DNA from: VGBV01 sp963780395
Lineage (GTDB): Bacteria; Actinomycetota; Thermoleophilia; Solirubrobacterales; 70-9
Assembly (NCBI GenBank): GCA_963780395.1
Contig: CAWABY010000005.1
Span: forward strand, 1-64,000
Direction of reading: 5' to 3'
Length of the DNA stretch: 64,000 nt
Shown here one piece after another: positions 26,007 through 33,387 of the stretch (within the stretch, counting starts at the first letter, position 1; every line of letters starts with the position of its first letter). The notes below the pieces were generated by a model. The model worked only from the letters and a program-made list of their open reading frames with translations, ran no database searches and had not been told where the DNA came from. The translations under genes and the position numbers were made by a program.

Positions 26007-26315
26007 TTGGCGACCGCCGACCTGACCGTGATTGGCCTGGGCCGCTCGGACCCGAGCGCCGGTGAGTACATCGCCGAGATCCAGCGCCGCCTCGCCGCAC
26101 AGGACAAGGTCCGCTACAAGCTGCACGCGATGGGGACCTCGCTCGAGGGCTCGACCGAGGACATCCTCGCCGTGGTCGGAGAGCTGCACGAGGTCCCGTT
26201 CGAGCTCGGGCTGCCCCGCGTCTATTCGGTGCTGAAGCTCGACGAGCGCCGCGACAAGGAGCAGACGCTGGATGACAAGGTCCGCTCGGTCGAGGAGCGC
26301 CTGGCCGAGGACTGA
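26007..26315 (+). CDS. MTH1187/YkoF-like (DUF77) thiamine-binding-type protein
   Basis: 102 aa from TTG 26007. The conserved DUF77 pattern is clear: LTVIGLGRSDPSAGEYIAEI at the start, then YKLHAMGTSLEGSTEDILAVV and VYSVLKLDERRDKEQTL. Family members form ferredoxin-like dimers or tetramers, and some bind thiamine or its HMP moiety. It follows the hypothetical gene by 3 bases and ends 9 bases before the tRNA-Leu 3' end, which is on the other strand. Confidence 0.85.
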   Translation: MATADLTVIGLGRSDPSAGEYIAEIQRRLAAQDKVRYKLHAMGTSLEGSTEDILAVVGELHEVPFELGLPRVYSVLKLDERRDKEQTLDDKVRSVEERLAED

Positions 26316-26324
26316 GGTCAGGAA

Positions 26325-26410
26325 TGCCGGGGGTGGGATTCGAACCCACACTGCCCCGAAGGGCCGCGGATTTTAAGTCCGCGTGCGTATGCCAATTGCG
26401 CCACCCCGGC
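26325..26410 (-). tRNA. tRNA-Leu (anticodon UAA)
   Basis: The 86-base cloverleaf has acceptor GCCGGGG/CCCCGGC, discriminator A, anticodon TAA in the loop CTTAAAA and a long variable arm with a TTCG loop, as expected of a class II tRNA. CCA is not encoded. UUA codons are rare in such GC-rich genomes, and genes containing them can depend on this tRNA. Confidence 0.95.
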
Positions 26411-26585
26411 GCGTCCTCCATAACTGTACGTCCGTGCGCCCTGACGCCTGGTTTCGCCAGATTTAGGCGCGGGTAATGCCCGGCTGAGACCATTCTTTCG
26501 GCTGAATTAAGCCGTCGCAACCGCAACTGGCCCCCTGTTACGGTGTTCGCGAGGGCAGGGAGAGAACCGTTCAGCCCCCGTTCCG

Positions 26586-28058
26586 GTGGAAGCTTCGACA
26601 CTTACACACGCACAGCGACGCGGGCTTTTCGCCCGGCGTTCGCCGCTCCTCAAGTTCCAGGACGACGCCGCCCTCGTCACCCTGACCAGGCGCGGCCACC
26701 AGCACGCCTTCGAGGCGCTGGTCGAGCGCTACCAGTCGCGGCTGCTGGGCTTCTGCAGGCAGATGCTGGGCTCGACCGAAGACGCCGAGGACGTGCTCCA
26801 GGAGGTCTTCGTCGCCTCCTACAACGCGATGATCGCCGACGAACGCGAGATCGCGGTGCGCCCCTGGCTGTACCGGATCGCCCGCAACCGCTGCCTCAAC
26901 CACCTTCGCAAGCCGACCGCCGACGGCCAGGACACGATGGACACGATGCCGCACATGAACGGCGTCACCACCCTCGAGCGCGTTCAGAGCCGCGAGGAGT
27001 TCCGCAGCCTCCTGGACGACGTCTCCCACCTGCCCGAGACCCAGCGCTCGGCGCTGCTGCTGCGCGAGATCGACGCGATGAGCTACGAGGAGATCGCGCA
27101 GGCCATGGACACGACCGTCCCCGGCGTCAAGTCGCTGCTGGTGCGGGCGCGGATCGCCCTGGCCGAGTCGAGCCAGGCGCGCGCCCTTACCTGCGACGAC
27201 GTCCGGGTTCAGCTCGCCGAGGCGGCCGAGGGCCTGGCCAAGATCGACGGTCCGGCCCGGCGCCACATCAAGGCCTGCGAGCAGTGCGCCGACTTCCGCA
27301 GCCAGCTGCGCAAGGACTCCAAGGTGCTCGCCGCGCTGTTCCCGGCGGGCCCGTTGCTTGCACTCAAGGGCGTGATCGCGGCGAAGCTGAGCGGCCTGCT
27401 CGGCAGCGGCGGCGGCGCCGGCGCAGCCGGCAGCGGCGCGGGTGCTGCCGCAGCCGGAGCCGGCGCCAGCGGCGGTGCCGCGGCGACCGGCGCAGCCGTG
27501 GGCGGCGCGGCCGCCGTCGGTGGCGGAGCAGCCGGTGGCGCCGCGGGCGCCGTCGGCGCGGCGATCGGGACCAAGGCCGCGGCCGGGCTGGCCACGGCAG
27601 CCCTGCTGACCGCCGGCGCGGCCGAGATCAAGCACGTCACCGCCGACAAGGACTCTTCGGACAAGGTCACCAAGGCCTCCAAGGCGGCTCCGCCCGCGGC
27701 CCTCGCGGCCGTCGCCCCTCCCGCCGCCCCGGCTCAGGAGGCCCCGGCCGCCCCGCCCGAGGCCGGCACGGGCGAGGAAGTCGTCGTCGAACCGGCCCCG
27801 GTTGACGATGGCGATGGGACGAGCGTCGACGGCCTCACCGGCGGGCTCGAGGCCGATGCCGGCCACAAGCACAAGAAGGATGCTGTCGCGGACGCCGAAG
27901 GCGAGTCAAAGGGCTCAGGCGAGACAGCGCCGGTCGGCAGCGGCATCGAGGGCTCCTGCGACGCTGACGGCGACGGCGTCGAGGACGCCTCGTGCTCGTC
28001 GACCGGAACCTCGACCACCGGGATCGAGCAGGCGCCGGTGCGGCTCAGCCGGCTGTGA
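26586..28058 (+). CDS. ECF RNA polymerase sigma factor fused to a zinc-binding anti-sigma-like domain and long Ala/Gly/Pro tail
   Basis: 490 aa. Region 2 lies at about residues 38-105 (AFEALVERYQSRLLGFCRQM, DAEDVLQEVFVASY) and region 4 at about 145-195 (LPETQRSALLLREIDAMSYEEIA). After that comes a zinc anti-sigma signature, His-227/Cys-231/Cys-234 (H-x3-C-x2-C), with Cys-203 upstream. A Gly/Ala-rich segment of about 80 residues with one possible membrane helix near 328-350 follows, then a Pro/Ala and acidic tail. Sigma and anti-sigma functions in one chain suggest self-inhibition, perhaps at the membrane. The start is GTG 26586; the TGA overlaps a possible 27-codon frame. Confidence 0.88.
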   Translation: MEASTLTHAQRRGLFARRSPLLKFQDDAALVTLTRRGHQHAFEALVERYQSRLLGFCRQMLGSTEDAEDVLQEVFVASYNAMIADEREIAVRPWLYRIARNRCLNHLRKPTADGQDTMDTMPHMNGVTTLERVQSREEFRSLLDDVSHLPETQRSALLLREIDAMSYEEIAQAMDTTVPGVKSLLVRARIALAESSQARALTCDDVRVQLAEAAEGLAKIDGPARRHIKACEQCADFRSQLRKDSKVLAALFPAGPLLALKGVIAAKLSGLLGSGGGAGAAGSGAGAAAAGAGASGGAAATGAAVGGAAAVGGGAAGGAAGAVGAAIGTKAAAGLATAALLTAGAAEIKHVTADKDSSDKVTKASKAAPPAALAAVAPPAAPAQEAPAAPPEAGTGEEVVVEPAPVDDGDGTSVDGLTGGLEADAGHKHKKDAVADAEGESKGSGETAPVGSGIEGSCDADGDGVEDASCSSTGTSTTGIEQAPVRLSRL

Positions 28059-28138
28059 AGCCGCGGCCGGCGAAGCCCGCCAAGCGGTCGGCGAAGCCCG
28101 CCAAGCGGTCGGCGAAGAAGCCCCGCTCCAAGAAGTAG
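28055..28138 (+). CDS. possible 27-aa lysine-rich micro-ORF overlapping the sigma factor stop
   Basis: GTG at 28055 overlaps the sigma-factor TGA (GTGA) and opens a 27-codon frame that is almost entirely Lys, Arg, Ala and Pro (PAKRSAKPAKRSAK). It includes a perfect tandem repeat of 21 bases (28070-28090 and 28091-28111). The composition resembles actinobacterial histone-like C-terminal tails. It may be a coupled micro-protein, a tail that once belonged to the sigma gene and was lost by a frame change, or non-coding. Confidence 0.35.
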   Translation: MKPRPAKPAKRSAKPAKRSAKKPRSKK

Positions 28139-28156
28139 CCCGGGCGCGCCCGGCCC

Positions 28157-29080
28157 CTAGACCAGCCCGATCACCTTGAGCCGGCGCGAGAGGCAGGTCG
28201 CCGCGAACGCGTGCGTCTCCTCCTGGCTGACGCCGAACAGGTCCCAGCTCTCCTCGTCGGCCCAGGGCGGGTCTATGACCTTGTCGGCCACCGGGATTGA
28301 CTCCTCCAGCATTCCCTGGATCACGGCGCGGTTGCCCTCGTCCTCCTGCACCGCGTCGGTGAGGAAGCGGACGCCGAAGGCGATGTGGCGGTGCTCGTCG
28401 CGGGCGACGTTCGAGAAGCCCTCGACGAACCCGGGGAGGGTCCCCTCCCGCTCGTTGTAGTCGATGATGAAGTGCTGCCCGGTGAGGGCGAGCATCCCCT
28501 CGATCACCATGTGGTAGAGCGTCACCGCCTCGATCAACGCCTTCGTGTCGCCGGGCTCCTCGGCGAGGCGGTCGACCCGGGATTTGAGCAGCTCGTCGAA
28601 GAGCTGGTTGAAGGCAGGGTTCAGGTGCTCCTCGAGCGCGTCGAGCCGCTGCTTCAACTCCTCGGCCCCGTCCAGCACCCCGACCTCCTCGAAGAAGCGG
28701 TCGAAGAAGCGCACATGACGGGCCTCGTCGGCGATCTGGGTCGCCAGGAAGATGCGCTGGTTCTCCTCAGGCGCCGCCCGCATCATCGGGCCGAGCTCGT
28801 CGGCCACCTTCTGCTCGCCGATGAAGAAGCTCGAAAGGCCGTAGAGGCGCTGGAACCGCTCCTCCTCGGGGATGCGCTCGTGCCAGTCGGTGCGGTCCCG
28901 GCTGAAGTCGAGGTCCTGGGTCAGCCACTGCTGGCGCTCCCAGAGCCCGTAGAGCTCGTCGTAGCCGAGCAGCTTCACCTTCCCCTGTTCGGCTGACTGC
29001 AGCGCCGGGTCCGAGGTCGCCTGGAAGTCCTCGCGATCGGTGCGCGACGGTGCCTTGTGGGTCGCTTCCTTCGCCTCCAC
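28157..29080 (-). CDS. R2-like ligand-binding oxidase (R2lox)
   Basis: 307 aa ferritin-fold dimetal (Mn/Fe) oxidase related to ribonucleotide reductase R2. Metal ligands are visible as Glu-89 (FIGEQ), Glu-119 and His-122 (DEARH), Glu-194 (VIEGM), and Glu-229 and His-232 (DEHRH). Val-92 (ligand Glu +3) and Tyr-189 (ligand Glu -5) sit exactly where the Val-Tyr ether cross-link forms in Mycobacterium R2lox, which separates it from true NrdB/NrdF. No large RNR subunit is nearby. R2lox enzymes bind a long-chain lipid ligand; their physiological substrate is unsettled. A perfect palindrome 20 bases upstream of the start suggests TetR-type control. Confidence 0.88.
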   Translation of the reverse strand: MEAKEATHKAPSRTDREDFQATSDPALQSAEQGKVKLLGYDELYGLWERQQWLTQDLDFSRDRTDWHERIPEEERFQRLYGLSSFFIGEQKVADELGPMMRAAPEENQRIFLATQIADEARHVRFFDRFFEEVGVLDGAEELKQRLDALEEHLNPAFNQLFDELLKSRVDRLAEEPGDTKALIEAVTLYHMVIEGMLALTGQHFIIDYNEREGTLPGFVEGFSNVARDEHRHIAFGVRFLTDAVQEDEGNRAVIQGMLEESIPVADKVIDPPWADEESWDLFGVSQEETHAFAATCLSRRLKVIGLV

Positions 29081-29100
29081 TGCCTGCTCCTCTCGCTCGC

Positions 29101-29141
29101 GACTGGCTGGTCAGCCAGTCTATCGACGGCCCGGGCCGTCG
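29101..29141. promoter_or_regulatory. two adjacent palindromes upstream of R2lox (likely repressor operator)
   Basis: GACTGGCTG (29101-29109) and CAGCCAGTC (29112-29120) form a perfect 9-base inverted repeat with a 2-base spacer. It is followed by the perfect 18-base palindrome 29124-29141 (centre CCCGGG). The first has the size and spacing of a TetR-family operator. In mycobacteria R2lox is next to a TetR gene, but no TetR gene is seen here, so the regulator would be encoded elsewhere. Confidence 0.6.
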
Positions 29142-29258
29142 CAAGGCCGATTGGCCGATTGGTCTGGCGTAGGGATCGGCATTCGGATACCGAATCTTGT
29201 GCTGATCGGCACCACTCCAGCAGCCGATACGAGTGGTTGAGGACTGAGAGAGGTGAGG

Positions 29259-29519
29259 ATGGCCCAGAAGACGACACAGGCTTGGACCCGGGGCAACCGC
29301 ATCGTCGGCGTCGACCCCGAGCTGCGACGGCTTTGGATCGGCGGCCAGCGCCTGCACCACGGCGCCACCGGCATCGCCCTGGCGGGGGTCGCGGCCGCCA
29401 ACCTGGCGACCCGGCGCAGCCCGCGCGGGCTCGCGTACCTGCTCGCCGGCGGCGCCATGGTCGCCCACGATTGGAAGGACCGCGGCCTCTGGTTCCGGCG
29501 CGGGGCGCAGGCCGACTAG
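29259..29519 (+). CDS. small hypothetical membrane protein
   Basis: 86 aa from ATG 29259, which has AGAGAGG at a good distance upstream; GTG 29253 is the alternative. The middle contains one or two hydrophobic segments (GATGIALAGVAAANLA and GLAYLLAGGAMVA) flanked by basic residues, so it is probably a small inner-membrane hairpin. No family is recognised. It is divergent from R2lox across the palindromes and converges with the metallo-hydrolase gene, overlapping it by 4 bases. Confidence 0.65.
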   Translation: MAQKTTQAWTRGNRIVGVDPELRRLWIGGQRLHHGATGIALAGVAAANLATRRSPRGLAYLLAGGAMVAHDWKDRGLWFRRGAQAD

Positions 29520-30229
29520 GCCGAGTGGCTCTCCCCCGGCGCCAGCACAACGACCTTCGATGAGGTCTTCGACTCGACGTCCTTCTTGAACGCCTCGGCG
29601 TCGGTCTCGATCGGCGGGAAGGTGTTGAAGTGGACCGGGATGACGATCTCAGCGCCGACGAACTCGGCCGCCACCACCGCGTCATGCCTATCCATCGTGT
29701 AGTGGCCCCCGATCGGGATGAACGCGACGTCAACCGGGGTCCTCTCCGCGATCAGCTTCAGGTCGCTGAACAGCGCGGTGTCGCCGAGGTGGTAGAGGGT
29801 CTTGCCGCCGATATTGACGACCACCCCGCACGCGGCGCCGATCACCGTGCCCGGGGTCGGGCTGTAGGGCGCGTCCGAAGACCCGGGGACGGTGCTCGTA
29901 TGGAATGCCTGCACCAGCTTGACCCAGCCCCAGTCGTAGGAGACGGTCCCTCCAAGGTTGGCGTCGGCCGCATCCTCGATCCCCTGTTCGTTGAGAACGT
30001 TCGCCAGCTCCGTGATCGCCACGAACGAGGCGCCTGTCCGCTTGCCGACCGCTACCGCATCGGCGAAGTGGTCCGCGTGGGCGTGCGTGATGAACACGTG
30101 CGTGGGCTCCACATCGTCGGCGGTGACCTTGGCTGCCGGGTTGTTCGGCTTCAGGAACGGATCGATCAGCACCCTTGTGTCTCCCTCGACCAGCTCGACG
30201 GTGGAGTGGCCGATGTAATTGATCTCCAT
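29516..30229 (-). CDS. metallo-beta-lactamase-fold metal-dependent hydrolase (UPF0173/YtkL-like)
   Basis: 237 aa. The metal-binding motif HAHADH is in FITHAHADHF; further ligands are seen in HLGDTALFSD and IPVHFNTFP. The N-terminal INYIGHSTVELVEGDTRVLIDPFL is the signature start of the UPF0173 group, related to UlaG-like lactonases, whose substrate is generally unknown. It is the last gene of a five-gene minus-strand run (rhomboid-like, O-methyltransferase, GNAT, small protein, hydrolase) with very short spacers. Confidence 0.9.
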   Translation of the reverse strand: MEINYIGHSTVELVEGDTRVLIDPFLKPNNPAAKVTADDVEPTHVFITHAHADHFADAVAVGKRTGASFVAITELANVLNEQGIEDAADANLGGTVSYDWGWVKLVQAFHTSTVPGSSDAPYSPTPGTVIGAACGVVVNIGGKTLYHLGDTALFSDLKLIAERTPVDVAFIPIGGHYTMDRHDAVVAAEFVGAEIVIPVHFNTFPPIETDAEAFKKDVESKTSSKVVVLAPGESHSA

Positions 30230-30235
30230 CTGCTT

Positions 30236-30565
30236 TCAGTCCTCCTCTTCTGACTTCCTAAGTTCGTCGGCCAGCGCCCAACCGACGGCGACGCCGACCA
30301 TCATGCCCATCCGCGCCTCCTCGGCCAGCAGGGTCCGCACGGCCGTCAGGCGCTCCTCCTCGTCGGGGGTGGTCGCCGCCTTCAACACGCCGGCCTCATG
30401 CGTCTCGCCGAACCAGCCGCCGGCGTCAAGCGCCTCGGCCAACACCACCTGAAGCCGGGGCGCCGCCTGGGCGACGGCGCGCTCTGCCTCCTTGAAGGCG
30501 TCGGGCTGGGAGATGGCGTCGATCGCCGCGTCGATCTGCTGATCTGAGTAGCGCGGCTCGGGCAC
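30236..30565 (-). CDS. hypothetical protein
   Basis: 109 aa from GTG 30565, mostly helical and acidic. It begins PEPRYSDQQIDAAIDAI and ends in an Ala/Gly/Met-rich helix (MGMMVGVAVGWALADEL) that could be membrane-associated. No family is recognised. It sits 6 bases upstream of the hydrolase gene and 43 bases downstream of the GNAT gene, so it belongs to the same operon. Confidence 0.65.
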   Translation of the reverse strand: MPEPRYSDQQIDAAIDAISQPDAFKEAERAVAQAAPRLQVVLAEALDAGGWFGETHEAGVLKAATTPDEEERLTAVRTLLAEEARMGMMVGVAVGWALADELRKSEEED

Positions 30566-30608
30566 GGGCGCAAGATACCCGGCGGAGTCAGGTCTTACCC
30601 CGGCGGTT

Positions 30609-31379
30609 TCACGTCCGGCGCCTCTCCCACATCTGCGAAGCGCCGTAGTCGCGGTAGCCGAGACGCTCGTAGACCGGGCGGCCGAGCTTTGACGACTGCA
30701 GCGTCGTGGTCTCGTACCCGTCCTCTCGAGCGTTGCGGAGGCCGTGCGCCAGGAGCCGACCGGCGATCCCCTGCCCGCGGGCCTCCGGCAGGGTGGCGAC
30801 CCAGACGGCCACGACGTCGTCGCCGTGCGGCCAGATCCCCAGCGTGCAGACCTCCTCACCCCTCAGTGCCGCGAAGTAGATGCGGGAGCCGGGCATCGGG
30901 GCCTCGGCGATAGCGACGTAGTCGCCTGGGGGATAGCCGTAGGCGATCTCGTTGATCCGAGCCAGCTCGGCGTAGTCCTCGCGCTCGCGCAACTCCAAGC
31001 TCGGCTCCACGGGCGGCTCGCGCAGCTCGTCCAGCGGCATGCCCATGAAGCGGGGCGCGCCGTCGAGCGCGTGGCCGGCGCGCTCCAGCCCGGCCGCCGT
31101 CTCGGCGTCGGCCTCGGGCACCCAGACGGTCCAAGCCCGAACGCCGGCGCGCTCAAAGGCTTCGGCGACGTCGTCGAGGCATTCGAACAGCTCCTCCCCG
31201 TCCTCGTAGAAGACGGAGTTGAAAACCGAGCGGTCAGGCGCCTTGGGGACGATCGTCGCCTGCACCTCGCCGCGCTCGAAGACCGAGCCGCCCGAGCCCT
31301 CGGCGATGAGGCGCCAGCACGGCGGCATGCCCGCCCTGACCAGGCCGAACCATTCCTCGGGTGTCGTCGGAACGCCCAC
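30609..31379 (-). CDS. GNAT-family N-acetyltransferase
   Basis: 256 aa. The acetyl-CoA-binding motif A region is clear near the C-terminus (VAVWVATLPEARGQGIAGRLLAHGLRNA), followed by LQSSKLGRPVYERLGYRDYG typical of GNAT motif B. The N-terminal 120 residues form a second, divergent alpha/beta module, so this may be a tandem GNAT with a degenerate first half. It starts at GTG 31379, 9 bases after the O-methyltransferase stop. The acetyl acceptor is unknown. Confidence 0.87.
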   Translation of the reverse strand: MGVPTTPEEWFGLVRAGMPPCWRLIAEGSGGSVFERGEVQATIVPKAPDRSVFNSVFYEDGEELFECLDDVAEAFERAGVRAWTVWVPEADAETAAGLERAGHALDGAPRFMGMPLDELREPPVEPSLELREREDYAELARINEIAYGYPPGDYVAIAEAPMPGSRIYFAALRGEEVCTLGIWPHGDDVVAVWVATLPEARGQGIAGRLLAHGLRNAREDGYETTTLQSSKLGRPVYERLGYRDYGASQMWERRRT

Positions 31380-31388
31380 GGCCCGGCC

Positions 31389-32048
31389 CTAGCGCTTGCG
31401 GACCACGGTGACGCCGTCGGCGATGCCCAGCATCGCCGCATCGACGCGATCGTCCGCGGCGATGCGGTCGTTCAGCTCTCGCATCACGGCCACGGCCTCG
31501 TCATCGGCCTCGGGATCGAGGATGCGGCCTCCCATGAAGACGTTGTCCAGTAACAGCAGCCCGCCCGGTCGCAGCAGGCGCAGGCACTGCTCGTAGTAGC
31601 CGCCGTAGCCCTGCTTGTCGGCATCGACGAAGGCGAAGTCGAAGGGCTCCGATCCGGGCAGGTCATGCAGCGTCTCGATCGCTGGGGCGACGCGGATCCG
31701 CGCCAGGTCCTGCAGCCCGGCGTCGGCGAGGTGCGCCCGGGCGCGGTCGGCGTATTCCTGCTGCAGCTCGCAGATGACCAACTCGCCGTCCGCGGGTAGG
31801 CCGCGCGCGATCGCGATCGCGCCGTAACCGAGGAAGGTGCCCACCTCGAGCGCACGGCGGGCGCCGGTCGCCTGCACCAGGATCGTCATCAGCGCCGCCT
31901 GGTCGCCCGCGATCTGCATCAGCGCCAGGTCGCCCATCTCCTCGGCGGCCGCCTCGACCCCGGGCACGACGCCGTCGCGGAAGGAGCTGTGCTCGACCGC
32001 GTAGCGATGCAGCTCGGGCGTCAGCGCGGTGAACTTGTCGACGGTCAC
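31389..32048 (-). CDS. SAM-dependent O-methyltransferase (caffeoyl-CoA OMT-like)
   Basis: 219 aa of the Methyltransf_3 family, which methylates catechol-type hydroxyls using a divalent cation. The SAM motif I is ALEVGTFLGYGAIAIA; PFDFAFVDADKQGY supplies metal-binding acids and GGLLLLDNVFMGG is the post-motif. The GTG start (32046-32048) overlaps the rhomboid-like gene stop, so translation is coupled. The physiological acceptor is not known; bacterial members act on small phenolics. Confidence 0.92.
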   Translation of the reverse strand: MTVDKFTALTPELHRYAVEHSSFRDGVVPGVEAAAEEMGDLALMQIAGDQAALMTILVQATGARRALEVGTFLGYGAIAIARGLPADGELVICELQQEYADRARAHLADAGLQDLARIRVAPAIETLHDLPGSEPFDFAFVDADKQGYGGYYEQCLRLLRPGGLLLLDNVFMGGRILDPEADDEAVAVMRELNDRIAADDRVDAAMLGIADGVTVVRKR

Positions 32049-32851
32049 TCGGCGCGGCGCTCGCGGCGCGCCAGCGAGGCGGCATAGCCGCTGAGCGCGC
32101 CGACCAGCCCGCCCGCGAGACCCGCGAAGACGTTGGCGAAGTCCTCGACCAGCGGCAGCATGATCAGCACGGCCGCGCAGACCGCCGCGCCGATGACCTC
32201 GACGTCCTCGTCGGGGTTGGCGCGCAGCTCGGCCGCCTTCAGCACCGCCCAGGTACCGAGCATGCCGAGCGCGACCCCGTTGCCGCCGGCGGCGAGCAGG
32301 ATGTTGCCCTCCCCCGCCAGCGCGCCTTCGATGCCGTCCGCCGCCAGCATCCCGAGGGCGCCGCAGGCGACCATCAGGACCAGCGTCGGGATCATTCCGA
32401 GGCGGCGCTCGACCGCCGAGCCGAAGATCGCAATGCCGACGGCGCAGACGAACAGGTAGGGCACGTCCGGATAGACGAAGGGAGCGGCCAGATAGCGCCA
32501 CCACTCGTCGCCCACCGACCCGACGATGGCGCCGAAGTCGGTGATCGGGAGGTCTGCCGCCCGCTGAACGATGACCAGCGCCGCCGGCAGCAAGATCGCC
32601 GCGATGACGCCGTAGGGGCGCTCGCCCTCGCCCAGGGCCGCGCGAGTCTCGGCCATCCGACCGCGGCGCTCGGCGCGCTCGCGGCGCTTTCGGGCCCGCC
32701 GCGACTCGTGCGGCTGGAGCTCGTCGCCATGACGCTCGAGCTTCGGAGCCCGCTTGCGGATTCTGGTGCCGCAGTAGGGGCACTCGGTGACGTAGGGGCT
32801 CACCTCCTCCCCGCACTCCCGGCAGACGACGCTGAGCTCAGGCGCGTTCAC
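32045..32851 (-). CDS. zinc-ribbon/rhomboid-like membrane protein, catalytic residues apparently lost
   Basis: 268 aa. An N-terminal zinc ribbon (Cys-10/13/24/27) is followed by a charged Arg/Glu-rich linker and six hydrophobic segments. The segments have rhomboid landmarks: EWWRYLAAPF, then SAVERRLG. The serine position of the GxSG motif reads GGNG (Asn-191), and the later His is replaced (VFAGLAGG), so proteolysis is unlikely. It may act as a pseudoprotease binding transmembrane partners. It is the first gene of the five-gene run and its stop overlaps the methyltransferase start. Confidence 0.8.
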   Translation of the reverse strand: MNAPELSVVCRECGEEVSPYVTECPYCGTRIRKRAPKLERHGDELQPHESRRARKRRERAERRGRMAETRAALGEGERPYGVIAAILLPAALVIVQRAADLPITDFGAIVGSVGDEWWRYLAAPFVYPDVPYLFVCAVGIAIFGSAVERRLGMIPTLVLMVACGALGMLAADGIEGALAGEGNILLAAGGNGVALGMLGTWAVLKAAELRANPDEDVEVIGAAVCAAVLIMLPLVEDFANVFAGLAGGLVGALSGYAASLARRERRAE

Positions 32852-32876
32852 GCTGCGAGGATACCCCGGCCGACCA

Positions 32877-32925
32877 GAGGGCTGAAGTGGGTCACCGCGT
32901 CCGCCGCGGGCCCACTTCAGCCCTC
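32877..32925 (-). terminator. long inverted repeat overlapping the HxlR gene 3' end
   Basis: A perfect 15-base inverted repeat, 32877-32891 with 32911-32925 (arms GAGGGCTGAAGTGGG and its complement), encloses a 19-base loop. The right arm lies inside the last codons of the HxlR gene and the stop codon lies in the loop. There is no clear T-run, so it may be a factor-assisted terminator or an mRNA-stabilising hairpin that insulates the rhomboid operon. Confidence 0.55.
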
Positions 32926-33191
32926 TCAGCCCACCGGTTGATCTCGTAGAGCAGCCGGGCCAGCTCGCGGCCCTCGCCGGTGAGCCGGTAGCGGCGGGTC
33001 GGGCCCTGCTCGACGACGCCGGCGCCGGCCAGCTCCCCGAGGCGCGTGCTCAGCACCGAGGGGCTGATTCCGGTGCGGGCCCTGAGCTCCGAGAAGGCGA
33101 CCGTGTCCCGCCGCAGCTCCCAGATCAGTCGGAGCGACCAGCGCCGACCGAGCAGGTCGAGGGCGGCGGGCATGGGCCTTTGTGTGGCCAT
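32892..33191 (-). CDS. HxlR-family transcriptional regulator
   Basis: 99 aa winged-helix protein. Family markers are the start LDLLGRRWSLRLIWELRRDTVAFSEL, the recognition helix ISPSVLSTRLGELAGAGVVEQ and the wing RYRLTGEGRELARLL. HxlR proteins sense aldehydes, redox state or drugs, and most regulate a divergent gene. Here the divergent neighbour across an AT-rich gap of about 200 bases is not oriented away (the YbdK-like gene is also on the minus strand), so the regulon is not obvious. Confidence 0.92.
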   Translation of the reverse strand: MATQRPMPAALDLLGRRWSLRLIWELRRDTVAFSELRARTGISPSVLSTRLGELAGAGVVEQGPTRRYRLTGEGRELARLLYEINRWAERAEVGPRRTR

Positions 33192-33200
33192 CTAGTTCTA

Positions 33201-33283
33201 TTTTCGTACCTCAAGCGGACAATTGCAAGTAATTTGATTCGACTTTCGAACCAAAGCGCCAAAATTAGGTTCGTTTTCGAGCC
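33201..33283. promoter_or_regulatory. AT-rich HxlR upstream region with three TTTCG-type repeats
   Basis: Three similar decamers in direct orientation, TTTTCGTACC (33201-33210), CTTTCGAACC (33243-33252) and TTTTCGAGCC (33274-33283), lie just upstream of the regulator start at 33191. The stretch is strikingly AT-rich for this genome. They may be autoregulatory half-sites. Confidence 0.45.
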
Positions 33284-33387
33284 TTTTTGTGCAGGCCTTG
33301 CTCCCCCGTCAGACGGGTCCGCGGCGGCCGCCCACATAAGTCGCGACCGCTCTGCGGTCGCTCCGAAAGCCTGCGGCCTTGCTTCCC

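Noticed and set aside
26500..26516. Small hairpin CGGCT-GAATTA-AGCCG upstream of the sigma gene
   Set aside because: Stem of only five bases without a tail; may lie near the promoter but there is no support for a terminator or riboswitch.
32045..32851. Active rhomboid protease
   Set aside because: The GxSG serine reads Asn and the paired His is absent.
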